DNA of 13,124 nucleotides from an uncultured Bacteroidales bacterium (lineage in GTDB: Bacteria; Bacteroidota; Bacteroidia; Bacteroidales; Paludibacteraceae), in contig CALEPS010000027.1 of NCBI GenBank assembly GCA_937910305.1, forward strand, positions 1 through 13,124. Direction: 5' to 3'. The translations under genes and the position numbers were made by a program. The stretch's first letter is position 1. Each line of letters begins with the position of its first letter. This document shows, one piece after another, positions 1 through 8,004 of this stretch. A model generated the notes under the pieces. That model did not search any database, was not told the origin of the DNA, and saw only the letters and a program-made list of their open reading frames with translations.

Positions 1-110
1 ATTATTATGCCTTACGCCCGACATAGGGCTGGTGGGTCATACATATCGGGCGTGGACGTTATTGTTTATTCTTGGCTAAGGGTTTTGCTAGAACCTGAGA
101 AAAGGAGAAT
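1..110. other. Candidate structured non-coding RNA (partial)
   Basis: No convincing protein gene is seen. The stretch contains a perfect 8-base inverted repeat, ACGCCCGA near 14-21 and TCGGGCGT near 46-53, enclosing a G-rich loop. A second region of possible pairing is GGGTT with AACC around 80-96. A hairpin and T-run that look like an intrinsic terminator follow at 111-136. A stem-rich segment ending in a terminator suggests the 3' part of a small RNA transcribed from left of the window. The RNA family is not recognised, and a regulatory 3' UTR of an unseen gene is equally possible. Confidence 0.3.
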
Positions 111-136
111 GAGCGTGGATAACATTCACGCTTTTT
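111..136 (+). terminator. Intrinsic terminator
   Basis: AGCGTG and CACGCT form a 6-bp stem around a 9-base loop, followed at once by TTTTT. It would end any transcript entering from the left edge. Confidence 0.5.
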
Positions 137-160
137 GTATGTCTGTATGTATTTTGATGA

Positions 161-168
161 TACGTTTG
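161..168 (+). promoter_or_regulatory. Possible Bacteroidota promoter (-7 element)
   Basis: TACGTTTG is an exact match to the Bacteroidota -7 consensus TAnnTTTG. The nearest upstream TTTG (134-137) is 23 bases away, a little farther than usual for a -33 box. If used, it would give an RNA of about 120 nt, from about 174 to the terminator at 261-293, with no open reading frame of note and a purine-rich repeated CCGAG stretch at 200-243. Confidence 0.35.
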
Positions 169-260
169 GAGATGACACCTTTGTATATTATACATCGTCA
201 GACCGAGCGACGAGCGGGAGAAGACCGAGAGACAACCGAGAGAAGAAAAATAGTATAAAA

Positions 261-293
261 ATGATGTACGCTCTTGCGTATGTCATTTTTTTT
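261..293 (+). terminator. Intrinsic terminator
   Basis: An 11-bp stem (ATGATGTACGC with GCGTATGTCAT, two G-U pairs) closes on a TCTT loop and runs straight into eight T residues. An A-run precedes it, so it could also work on the minus strand. The -33 box of the next promoter lies within this hairpin. Confidence 0.7.
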
Positions 294-304
294 GTGTAAT
301 TTTG
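274..304 (+). promoter_or_regulatory. Bacteroidota-type promoter
   Basis: TAATTTTG at 297-304 matches the -7 consensus TAnnTTTG exactly. A TTG at 274-276 lies 20 bases upstream, the usual place of the -33 element. Initiation would be near 309-313. It drives the structured non-coding region that follows and is the best visible promoter upstream of the surface-protein locus, because no comparable match is seen in 779-891. Confidence 0.6.
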
Positions 305-310
305 CAGCGC

Positions 311-778
311 AAAATGAATCGTGCCCCTGTGGCTAGAAAGTTTTGCAGTATTTAGCTCACGCCGAGGGGATATGTCTTTCGGGGCGGGTGTTAATACAAG
401 ACATAAAAGCGTTCGTATCTGCGCCCCGTAGTGACCTCTTAATGGGAACCCCAAAGAAACATGGTGATGTTTCGCATGGGGAGAGCGGAGACAATTGTCG
501 CACCTGCGATTTAGCCATTGGCGGTATCGCAAATTGCGAACTATTTGGCGAACGCGACAAAAGGCGTCTTACGCGCTTTGTTTTGGCTCTTCAGAATCTG
601 GTAAATTCACAAATTCCAAAACATTGCGACACAAGATGCCCATTGGTATGTAATTTAATGTACGCGCGTACTGCGCGCATTGGTGCATACGGCGTGGGCT
701 TCAGTGTTGTTGTTTGGAATTGAGGGCAATACCAGAGCCTTGAAGAGCGGAACAGCAAGATTGCAGTCCCGCTTTTTT
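311..778 (+). ncRNA. Candidate structured RNA or long leader, family unknown
   Basis: The region lies between a good promoter (274-304) and a terminator (746-778). An open frame of 126 codons at 343-723 has no signal peptide or recognisable motif, so I do not treat it as a gene. Clear structures include a hairpin at 449-481 (CCCCA/TGGGG outside, GAAACAT/ATGTTTC inside, GGTG loop). There are also two perfect 7-bp helices, 372-378 with 398-404 and 380-386 with 422-428, which cross each other and so imply a pseudoknot or a switch. Further palindromes lie at 489-498, 527-539 and 660-679, and a hairpin with a T-rich tail at 560-585 could be an earlier 3' end. It lacks hallmark sequences of tmRNA, class A RNase P RNA and SRP RNA. 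6S RNA or the Bacteroidales-1 motif remain possible. It may act alone or as a leader of the gene at 892. Confidence 0.4.
746..778 (+). terminator. Intrinsic terminator or attenuator upstream of the surface locus
   Basis: AGCGG at 746-750 pairs with CCGCT at 769-773, with an inner GCAA/TTGC helix, followed by TTTTTT at 773-778. It sits 113 bases before the start of the 1294-codon gene. It could end the upstream RNA or attenuate read-through into the locus. Confidence 0.6.
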
Positions 779-891
779 GTGTGTACATACGCGCGCAAAC
801 CCTAATTAATAAACCCAGTAAGGGATATTAAAGGAGCAAATATTGAAGTAAAAATGCAAATCGAAAATGAAATCATAAACAGCATCGCTAT

Positions 892-3800
892 ATGAAACGA
901 TTCATTATTGCAATAATAGCTATCAGTTCATACCTTTCTTCGTATGCTCAAATGGATACGGAGTTTTGGTTTGCTGCGCCATTCTTTAATTGTCCGCATG
1001 GAGAGACGTCGCCTTACAAACTGGTCGTATTTTCATTTGATCAAGCGACGACAGTAACCATTTCTATGCCGGCAAATCCTTCTTTTACACCTATTACGAA
1101 GAATATTCCGGCCAATGGCTATACAAGTATTGTTCTGGCGAATAATAAGCAAGATGGAGACAATAAGATAACCTCACCCTATAACTCTATTTCGCAACGT
1201 GGACTATTGATTCAATCCACCAGCAAAGTAGAATGCTACTACCAAGTTGATGGAGATAATTCAGAAGCATACACCCTCAAAGGAAAGAATGCACTTGGAA
1301 GAGATTTTCTGGTAATAGGACAAAAATCATATAGTAATGGAACATCGGGATCAACGGCTGGATCGCGATGTAGTGTACATATTGTTGCTACGGAAGATCA
1401 TACAGAAGTACAAATTAATCCTTCTGCAGCCATCCTGCTTTCGAACGGCAATTCATCATCAGCTCCTATCACTATCACGTTGAATAAAGGTGAGACATAT
1501 GCCATCGCCTCATACAATGTGCAAGCGACTATGAATCTTATAGGAACCACCATTACTTCTTCAAAACCGATTGCTGTTACAATTAATGACGATTCAGTCA
1601 TGCCTAATTCGAATGCGGATTGTATAGGCGAACAGATTCTTCCTACTGATTTTGCAGGAACAAAATTCATCGTCGTTTCTGGAGGCAATAGATATGACGC
1701 TTGTATAATTTTTGCACTACAAAATAACACACAGATTACTACTTCGCAAGGCGGAATATATAATATTAATAGGGGCTCCTATCAAACTATTTCGATGAAT
1801 GGTGTTAACGCTATGTCTATTCAAACCTCTCAACCTGTGATGGTATTCCAGATATTAAGTACTTTGAGTGGAAGTGGAGAAATGGGAGGTTCTATCGTGC
1901 CTCATGTGGAATGTACAGGATCATCCATTGCCGGATATAAATCGTACTCCTCAAGTTATAATCTCTACATAAACCTCATCACTAAGAAAAGCAATATCTC
2001 TCATTTTGCCATCAATGGTGTGGGGCTTAGTGCGTCTTCCTTCCTACCTGTGGATGTATCTGACGAATATTACTACGCTCGGGTACAGAAACAAGCATCC
2101 TCTACGCCATATGTGGTTACTTGCTCTTCCGGACTTTTCCAGATGGGAGTAACTGAAGGAAATAGTTATACGTCAAGTACGTATGGCTTCTTCTCTGATT
2201 ATGCTGAACAAGTTCCTATCCTCATCGATGTCAATTCGATGCCGGTAGACTCGGTTTATTATACCAATCGAACAGAATCTTTGTCGCTGTTTGCTCATCC
2301 GGAGTCCGGTTTTGACCTATCAAACATCGAATGGACTTTGCCGGATGGCTCTAAAAGATATGGAAGCACCCTCAATCTCGGGGCGTTTAGAAACAACCTA
2401 GTGGGTGAATATTCAGTTACGGGTACTACTACCCAATGTGGCGTAATAGACCATCCCTTTGTGATTAAACTCAATACTGTAGAAGCGGACGAGTACGCAT
2501 CTTTCTGTGAAGGAAACTCATTCACATGGCCTAACCATTTCCTGCCGGATGGTGTTACGCCGATGACATTCAGCGCTGAAGGCACCTATCGAGATACTAT
2601 TACATCTGCATCGGGAAGTGACTCTATTTGTATCCTGCATCTAACATCTATGCCTTTGCCCGATATATCGATTCGTCCCGACACAACCATTATGCCGGGT
2701 GATTCCGCCATCCTGTGGGCCAAAGGAGTAGACTTCTGTCGATGGACGCCGGGAAACTCTCTTTCCAAGACAAGTGATAACCTGATTTATGCACATCCTA
2801 CTCAAACAACTACTTACACGGCCAGAGGATATAGTCTCCAGTCCCTTGGTGGCAACAACTTGGTTTATAATGGCGATTTTGAGCAGGGTAATATTGGATT
2901 TGGGACCCAATTGCGTTATTTTACGCCCTACACATCCCCTGGGGTACAAGGAGATTATACAATTGCTGACAACGTCAAAGGTTTCTGGCCTCTTAGTTAT
3001 ATTACTTCGGTAAAAGCATATAATGGGATTGGTAATATGATGGTTGTTGATGGGAAAACCTCTCCTAATTCCATTGTTTGGTCACAACAAGTTGTGGTAG
3101 AGCCTAATACTTACTATGCTTTTTCTGCACAAGTAATGTCTTGCTTGGAATCAAATTTGAAAGGGCAATACGCATTACTCCAATTTTCCATAAATGGCAC
3201 GCAATTGGGGCCAGTTTTACACTCTCCTAAGCAATTATATGTATGGACGCAGTATTATGAAATTTGGTACAGCGGAAATAATACTACTGCTACGCTGACC
3301 ATACTCAACCAAAATAGTAATGGCTTCGGCAATGACTTCGCTATAGATGAGATCAGGCTTGATGCCTTGGACTACTCCTGTGAGGCAGTAAGACAAGTCA
3401 CTATTAACGTTAGAGGTCAAGATACAGATAGCACGGAGATTGCTTCTATATGCGCCGGAGAGATATACACTTGGCATGGTCGGCAATATAGCACTACTAC
3501 TATCGTCACGGAAACTATTCCTAATAGAGCAGGCGGCGATAGTGTTTGCACCTTGCTCCTTACGGTACTGGAGCCATCGGATAGTATCGAGTTTGCTACT
3601 ATATGTGCTGGCGAGACTTATACATGGCATGGACAGACATTTAGTTCGTCTGCAACTAAAACGGAAACACTCACAAACGCAGTAGGATGCGATAGCGTTT
3701 GTACTTTGCAACTAACAGTACTTGATCCTACGGATAGTATCGAGATTGCTACTATCTGTGCCGGCAAAACATATACCTGGCATGGACAGACATTTAGTAC

Positions 3801-4776
3801 GTCAACAACCCAAACGAAAACACTCACCAATGCCGTAGGATGTGATAGTGTCTGTACGTTACAACTTACTGTATTGCCGCCAATTACTACGGATATTTCA
3901 GCCTCTATCACGGAGGGGGCTTCGTTTACTTGGAACGGACAAACATATAAGGTAGCAGGAGATTATCCTTCTTCCTTTACGACTGACGAGGGTTGCGATA
4001 GCGTCGTAACCCTGCATTTGATAGTCAATCCCTTGTTGTATGAGATTCAAGCCCATACTCAATGCGCTGATGATTCTTATGTGGAGTTTGATGTAGTGGC
4101 AGATGGAAGTTTGTTCCATCAATTGCAATTTACCTTCGCGCCCAATGCGCTGAACCAGCATTACCGCGATACTATCGTCGATTTCACGAACTCTCTCATC
4201 CAGATACCTAACTCGGCACGGGCAGGTATATACGATGTCTCTATCTCTCCTATGTTTGATGGGCAAGTGCTGGATACTCGCTCCTATCAGTTTACTCTGC
4301 TGTACCCTTTATCTGTGCTCGATCAGCATTGGGATGATTTTATCGGCGTTTTAACCTATGATTACAACGGAGGATACAATTTCTCCGGCTTCCAATGGTA
4401 TAAAGATGGTACCCCGATACCCGGGGAAAATCATTCTTATCTTTATCAGCCTCTTGAGATGGGAGCAACCTATTCTGCTATGTTGGAAGAATCGGACGGT
4501 ACCAAACTCATGACCTGCGACCTGACGGCAATGCCGCAAACAGAGATCTCATTGTATCCCACATTAGTGCAACCGCAGCAAATAGTGCGGCTCCATAGTT
4601 CTGATGAGATAACGGTACAACTGTACAATAATCTCGGAACGCTGGTGTCCTCTCATATATTTTCATCGGGAGATCATCAGTTTGCTGCGCCATCTGAAAG
4701 AGGGGTTTATATCGTCAAACTCCAGCAGACAAGCACTAATGGGAAGTCTGCAACAAAGAAACTATTGGTAAGATGA
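892..4776 (+). CDS. Large T9SS-secreted surface protein with IgGFc-binding-like N-terminus and tandem repeats
   Basis: Predicted secreted surface protein or adhesin of 1294 residues. A signal peptide spans residues 1-19 (cut after SYA). Residues 21-440 begin DTEFWFAAPF and carry VTINDDSV, IGEQILPTDFAG and a GGSIVPHVEC segment, resembling the IgGFc-binding N-terminal family. An Ig/PKD-like part follows (about 440-530), then a degenerate CxGxxxTW repeat (532-587), a PDTTIMPGDSAIL segment typical of gliding-type repeats (590-650), and a jelly-roll-like part starting NLVYNGDFEQG (656-838). Three 51-residue repeats and a fourth divergent copy occupy 845-1047. A conserved pre-terminal domain ends in a type A sorting domain (about 1205-1294, ending GVYIVKLQQTS...KKLLVR) that directs export by T9SS. 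The start gives an intact signal peptide; no Shine-Dalgarno is present. The stop overlaps the start of the next gene (ATGA), so the two are probably translated together. The ligand is unknown. Confidence 0.9.
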   Translation: MKRFIIAIIAISSYLSSYAQMDTEFWFAAPFFNCPHGETSPYKLVVFSFDQATTVTISMPANPSFTPITKNIPANGYTSIVLANNKQDGDNKITSPYNSISQRGLLIQSTSKVECYYQVDGDNSEAYTLKGKNALGRDFLVIGQKSYSNGTSGSTAGSRCSVHIVATEDHTEVQINPSAAILLSNGNSSSAPITITLNKGETYAIASYNVQATMNLIGTTITSSKPIAVTINDDSVMPNSNADCIGEQILPTDFAGTKFIVVSGGNRYDACIIFALQNNTQITTSQGGIYNINRGSYQTISMNGVNAMSIQTSQPVMVFQILSTLSGSGEMGGSIVPHVECTGSSIAGYKSYSSSYNLYINLITKKSNISHFAINGVGLSASSFLPVDVSDEYYYARVQKQASSTPYVVTCSSGLFQMGVTEGNSYTSSTYGFFSDYAEQVPILIDVNSMPVDSVYYTNRTESLSLFAHPESGFDLSNIEWTLPDGSKRYGSTLNLGAFRNNLVGEYSVTGTTTQCGVIDHPFVIKLNTVEADEYASFCEGNSFTWPNHFLPDGVTPMTFSAEGTYRDTITSASGSDSICILHLTSMPLPDISIRPDTTIMPGDSAILWAKGVDFCRWTPGNSLSKTSDNLIYAHPTQTTTYTARGYSLQSLGGNNLVYNGDFEQGNIGFGTQLRYFTPYTSPGVQGDYTIADNVKGFWPLSYITSVKAYNGIGNMMVVDGKTSPNSIVWSQQVVVEPNTYYAFSAQVMSCLESNLKGQYALLQFSINGTQLGPVLHSPKQLYVWTQYYEIWYSGNNTTATLTILNQNSNGFGNDFAIDEIRLDALDYSCEAVRQVTINVRGQDTDSTEIASICAGEIYTWHGRQYSTTTIVTETIPNRAGGDSVCTLLLTVLEPSDSIEFATICAGETYTWHGQTFSSSATKTETLTNAVGCDSVCTLQLTVLDPTDSIEIATICAGKTYTWHGQTFSTSTTQTKTLTNAVGCDSVCTLQLTVLPPITTDISASITEGASFTWNGQTYKVAGDYPSSFTTDEGCDSVVTLHLIVNPLLYEIQAHTQCADDSYVEFDVVADGSLFHQLQFTFAPNALNQHYRDTIVDFTNSLIQIPNSARAGIYDVSISPMFDGQVLDTRSYQFTLLYPLSVLDQHWDDFIGVLTYDYNGGYNFSGFQWYKDGTPIPGENHSYLYQPLEMGATYSAMLEESDGTKLMTCDLTAMPQTEISLYPTLVQPQQIVRLHSSDEITVQLYNNLGTLVSSHIFSSGDHQFAAPSERGVYIVKLQQTSTNGKSATKKLLVR
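3424..4032 (+). repeat. Tandem coding repeats: three 153-nt units plus one divergent 150-nt unit
   Basis: Units at 3424-3576, 3577-3729 and 3730-3882 each encode 51 residues of the pattern TDSxExATICAGxxYTWHGQ...GCDSVCTLxLTVLxP. The fourth, at 3883-4032, keeps TWNGQTY and GCDSVVTLHL but has lost the first cysteine. Units 2 and 3 are nearly identical in DNA, which points to recent duplication or gene conversion; unit 1 is more diverged and has GGDSVC in place of GCDSVC. Paired cysteines suggest a disulfide-stabilised beta domain forming a stalk. Confidence 0.9.
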
Positions 4777-5633
4777 GAAAACTTTTCCTTGCAATATTGC
4801 TCGTTCTTGGTTGCAACTCCATCTGTGCGCAACATTGGTTCGGTGTAGTTCTGGATGCCGATTTAGCTTGGCAATTGGATAAAATCAATATTACTACAGC
4901 CAAACTCGGCGGCGGGGGCTCTATAGGATTGGTCTATCAGTTCCAAAAAAATCATTTTACCATAGAGACAGGCGTCTCCGGCTCTTTTTTCCATAATCGC
5001 GTCGGAGTGCAAGATTCCTTACTCTCATTTCCGATGATAGATACCAAAGGGCAAGCATTCATCTACAATGGCTACCTCAAAGACCGAGTGGACATATCGA
5101 ATAATCTCTCCCTCTCTGTTCCTCTGATGATTGGTATGGAGTATGATTACTTCTATGCCTTAGTCGGTGCCAAATTGAATCTCCACCTACTGAGCAAAAC
5201 CAACCAGCAGGCACTCTTATCTACTACGGGCGATTATGATATATACTATGATCCGCTTGTTAATATGCCGAATCATGGATTCCATGATTTTGCTCAGGAG
5301 CAGACGAAAGGTTCAATGAACTATCAGATGCTGGATGTACGCTTGGCTGTAGAGGTAGGTACGCTACTCACGACCTTCAAGCATTCGTCCAAATATAGAA
5401 TAGGACTCTTCGCAGAATACGGTGTGCTAAATTCGCGCTCAAGAACGCAGAATGGTACTCTGCTTACGCCCGACCTGTCGGAGTATATGCATGTCTCCAT
5501 GGATCATATCTATTCTACGCCCTACCAAACTTCCAGTCCTGTCAATAATCTAACCTGTGGTATCCGATTTGCGGCCTTATTCTCTATCTATTCTCGCAAA
5601 TCATACATTTGCCGATGCATACGTGATTATTAG
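4773..5633 (+). CDS. Outer-membrane beta-barrel protein, partner of the upstream T9SS cargo
   Basis: Predicted outer-membrane protein of 286 residues. The signal peptide is residues 1-19 (cut ICA|Q); a VLGC sequence at 11-14 resembles a weak lipobox, but signal peptidase I cleavage fits better. The mature part alternates amphipathic strands (GGGGSIGLVYQF, HFTIETGVSGSFF, LSLSVPLMIGMEY, FYALVGAKLNLHLL, LDVRLAVEVGTLL, RIGLFAEYGVLNS), with a terminal strand near 262-274 (LTCGIRFAALFSI). An odd basic, cysteine-containing tail (KSYICRCIRDY) follows. It resembles the barrel at 8809-9753 in length and in the order of its VPLM, GAK/GLK and VEVG-type strands. It starts inside the stop of the preceding gene, so coupled translation is likely. 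Possible roles are anchoring the cargo at the membrane, much as PorP/SprF-like proteins sit beside their T9SS adhesins, or acting as a small porin. The exact family is not recognised. Confidence 0.8.
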   Translation: MRKLFLAILLVLGCNSICAQHWFGVVLDADLAWQLDKINITTAKLGGGGSIGLVYQFQKNHFTIETGVSGSFFHNRVGVQDSLLSFPMIDTKGQAFIYNGYLKDRVDISNNLSLSVPLMIGMEYDYFYALVGAKLNLHLLSKTNQQALLSTTGDYDIYYDPLVNMPNHGFHDFAQEQTKGSMNYQMLDVRLAVEVGTLLTTFKHSSKYRIGLFAEYGVLNSRSRTQNGTLLTPDLSEYMHVSMDHIYSTPYQTSSPVNNLTCGIRFAALFSIYSRKSYICRCIRDY

Positions 5634-5733
5634 GTCGGGAGCACCATCCATTGCGAAAAAAAGCACGAAGCCTTGGAAAAGGAATTAAGTTAAAAATATT
5701 ATATGCATAATAAGTTTTAAATTCAAAGACTCA

Positions 5734-7047
5734 ATGAAAAAACTAATCTTTCTTTTAATTGCCTTCGTGGCAAGCATTGAAATAATACAAGCAGGAGTGC
5801 AGGGTGCACTACCCGGTGCTTTCTCTGTGTCTGCAACAAAGAAAGTCTATTTCTCGCAAGGTAATTTGCAATACCAAGCCTCTACAAAGACGTGGCGGTT
5901 TGCCGCCTACCAATATACTCGAATCGGAGCAAGCGGGAATAATAATATTTCTGCAACTTATACTGGTTGGATTGATTGGTTTGGATGGGGCACAGGAAGC
6001 AACCCTACTAACACATCTACTAATAACTCTTCTTATACTTTTACGGACTGGGGAGTTAATAAGATATCTAATGGCGGTAATCAAGCTAATCTATGGCGTA
6101 CTTTAACGAAAGCAGAGTGGGAGTATCTTTTCTCTGGACGTGCTAACGCTGCAAATCGTAGAAGCACGGCCACGGTGAATAATGTAAAAGGATATATCTT
6201 CCTTCCTGATAGTTGGACATTGCCTAGTGGATTAAAATTTGTGGCCGATGTCAAGAGTAAATGGGATACCAATAAATATTCTTTAGAGGATTGGCAAAAA
6301 ATGGAACAAAATGGGGCTATTTTTTTGCCTAAAACAGCATCCATTTCAAAGGAATCTGGTGGTACTAAACTAATCTACTATGATGCAGGATGGGCTAATG
6401 ATGAGCATTGCCAATATTGGGCGTCAACACAAGAGTCGAGCACTAAGGCATATAAGTTTAGTAGTGATATAGCCGCTTATTATTCTTCATATTCAGTGTC
6501 TATTTCTTCTAGAGAGAAAAGATACCGATTAGGTGTTCGCCTTGTAATAGACAGCGACAAAAATACATCCTACACCATCACCTGGAAGAACTGGGATGGG
6601 ACTACACTTGCAACGACAAGTGTCTTGAAGGGCGCAACGCCTTCTTATACAGGTTCTACTCCTACGCGGCCGTCCACCGCGGAATATGCCTATACTTTCT
6701 CAGGATGGACTCCTGCAATAACCGCAGCAACAGCCAACAAAACATATACTGCAACATATACACAAACTTTGCGCAAATACTCCATTACGGTGAATTCTTC
6801 TAATATTTCCCAAGGTTCAGCAAGTGGTGGCGGAACGTACGACTATGGTACAAATCATCAGATTTCTGCGACCCCGAACGAGTGTTATCGTTTTACCCAA
6901 TGGTCGGATGGAAACACGGATAATCCTCGTACCATCACTGTTGCCGGCGATGCAACTTATACTGCTGAATTTGAGCAGATACAATATACCATCGAAGCTC
7001 AATCCGCCGATGCTGGACAAGGTTCAGCAACAGTTACAAACCCGTAA
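5734..7047 (+). CDS. InlB-repeat surface protein, first part of a split adhesin
   Basis: Secreted protein of 437 residues with a signal peptide at 1-20 (MKKLIFLLIAFVASIEIIQA). Residues about 21-278 form a Bacteroidales domain with KVYFSQGNLQYQ, GWIDWFGWGTG, LTKAEWEYLFSGR, YWASTQ and a final YRLGVRLV. The order of these motifs resembles the formylglycine-generating-enzyme/C-type-lectin fold, so ligand binding is more likely than catalysis; that is inference. Next come an InlB B-repeat (280-348, YTITWKNWDG...) and a complete divergent InlB repeat (349-416). The protein then stops 20 residues into another repeat (418-437, YTIEAQSADAGQGSATVTNP). It has no T9SS sorting domain. The missing remainder of that repeat lies at the N-terminus of the next gene. 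The 100-base gap upstream is AT-rich with no clear promoter (TAAGTTTT is one base off consensus). Confidence 0.85.
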   Translation: MKKLIFLLIAFVASIEIIQAGVQGALPGAFSVSATKKVYFSQGNLQYQASTKTWRFAAYQYTRIGASGNNNISATYTGWIDWFGWGTGSNPTNTSTNNSSYTFTDWGVNKISNGGNQANLWRTLTKAEWEYLFSGRANAANRRSTATVNNVKGYIFLPDSWTLPSGLKFVADVKSKWDTNKYSLEDWQKMEQNGAIFLPKTASISKESGGTKLIYYDAGWANDEHCQYWASTQESSTKAYKFSSDIAAYYSSYSVSISSREKRYRLGVRLVIDSDKNTSYTITWKNWDGTTLATTSVLKGATPSYTGSTPTRPSTAEYAYTFSGWTPAITAATANKTYTATYTQTLRKYSITVNSSNISQGSASGGGTYDYGTNHQISATPNECYRFTQWSDGNTDNPRTITVAGDATYTAEFEQIQYTIEAQSADAGQGSATVTNP

Positions 7048-7101
7048 AACAAACTAATTAACTCAATATATTAACAATTAACACTAAATTTCAACAAAAC
7101 A

Positions 7102-7998
7102 ATGAAACGTTTTTTCTCACTCATGTTAGTAGCCGTTGCTGCTATTAGCATGGCGAAAGCTGATCAGTTGGTAGTTGATTGCGGCAATCAAGCCCAGATC
7201 TCTGCCACACCGCAAACCGGTTATCATTTCGTACGCTGGAATGATGACAACACCGAAAACCCGCGTGTCATTACTCCTACCGCGGATGCTACCTACACGG
7301 CGTATTTCGCTATCAACCAGTACACCATCATCTTCCAGAACTGGGATGGCACTGAACTTCAGAACGAAGTGCTGAATCACGGCGATGCCGTTAGTTACAA
7401 GGGTGTAACTCCTACCAAACCGGCTACTACGCAGTACACCTACACGTTCTCCGGCTGGTCGCCAAACGTCGTTTATACGGCGTTGGATAACGCTACATAC
7501 GTAGCGCAATTCGATGCAACGGTGAACAAGTACACCATCACCTTCAAAAACTGGGATGGCTCCGTTCTGGAGTCCAAGCAATGGGAGTACGGCGAGACAC
7601 CTTCTTATACCGGCACGCCGACACGTCCGGCTGATGCGGAGAATACCTATACCTTCACGGGTTGGGATAAAGTGATCTCTGTCGTAACAGGCGATGAGGA
7701 ATATATCGCGCAATATGGCAGCACTACCAATAGTTATACCATTACGACCAATGGTGAAAATGGTGTTACAACCGGCGATGGAACATATCTGTATGGAACG
7801 AATGTAACCTTGACTGCTACGCCGAATTCGTGCTATCGCTTCGTTCGCTGGAATGACGGTGATACCAACGCAACACGTTCTGTAACCGTTACCGGAGCAG
7901 CAACCTACACGGCGATCTTCGAGAAAGTGAAATACACGATAACCGTTCAATCGGATAACGACGCACAAGGTTCGGCTACTATCACGGCTTATCCCTAA
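7102..7998 (+). CDS. InlB-repeat surface protein, middle part of a split adhesin
   Basis: Secreted protein of 298 residues made almost wholly of InlB-type repeats. A signal peptide (1-20, cut AKA|D) leads directly into the second part of a divergent InlB repeat (21-73, with CGNQAQISATP, HFVRW and DATYTAYF); the first strand of that repeat is absent. Two InlB B-repeats follow (74-143 YTIIFQNWDG; 144-211 YTITFKNWDG), then one complete divergent repeat (212-277). The protein again stops inside a repeat (278-298, ending DAQGSATITAYP). There is no sorting domain. It lies in the same frame as the genes on both sides. The 54-base gap before it is very AT-rich, contains a second in-frame stop, and has TAAATTTC at 7085-7092, one base off the -7 consensus. 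The stop is 6 bases from the next start. Codon choice looks richer in G and C than in the preceding gene. Confidence 0.85.
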   Translation: MKRFFSLMLVAVAAISMAKADQLVVDCGNQAQISATPQTGYHFVRWNDDNTENPRVITPTADATYTAYFAINQYTIIFQNWDGTELQNEVLNHGDAVSYKGVTPTKPATTQYTYTFSGWSPNVVYTALDNATYVAQFDATVNKYTITFKNWDGSVLESKQWEYGETPSYTGTPTRPADAENTYTFTGWDKVISVVTGDEEYIAQYGSTTNSYTITTNGENGVTTGDGTYLYGTNVTLTATPNSCYRFVRWNDGDTNATRSVTVTGAATYTAIFEKVKYTITVQSDNDAQGSATITAYP

Positions 7999-8004
7999 TT
8001 CATT

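Noticed and set aside
343..723. 126-codon plus-strand frame upstream of the adhesin
   Set aside because: No signal peptide, motif or ribosome-binding site; it lies over palindromes and crossing helices, which fits structured RNA better.
311..778. tmRNA or class A RNase P RNA
   Set aside because: No tRNA-like 3' end or tag frame for tmRNA, and no GAGGAAAGTCC-type core for RNase P.
3235..3711. 158-codon minus-strand frame inside the large adhesin
   Set aside because: Shadow of the coding strand with no recognisable family.
7126..7968. 280-codon open frame antisense to the middle InlB-repeat gene
   Set aside because: It mirrors the repeat gene almost exactly, has no recognisable domain or signal peptide, and its apparent repeats are the complement of the InlB repeats.
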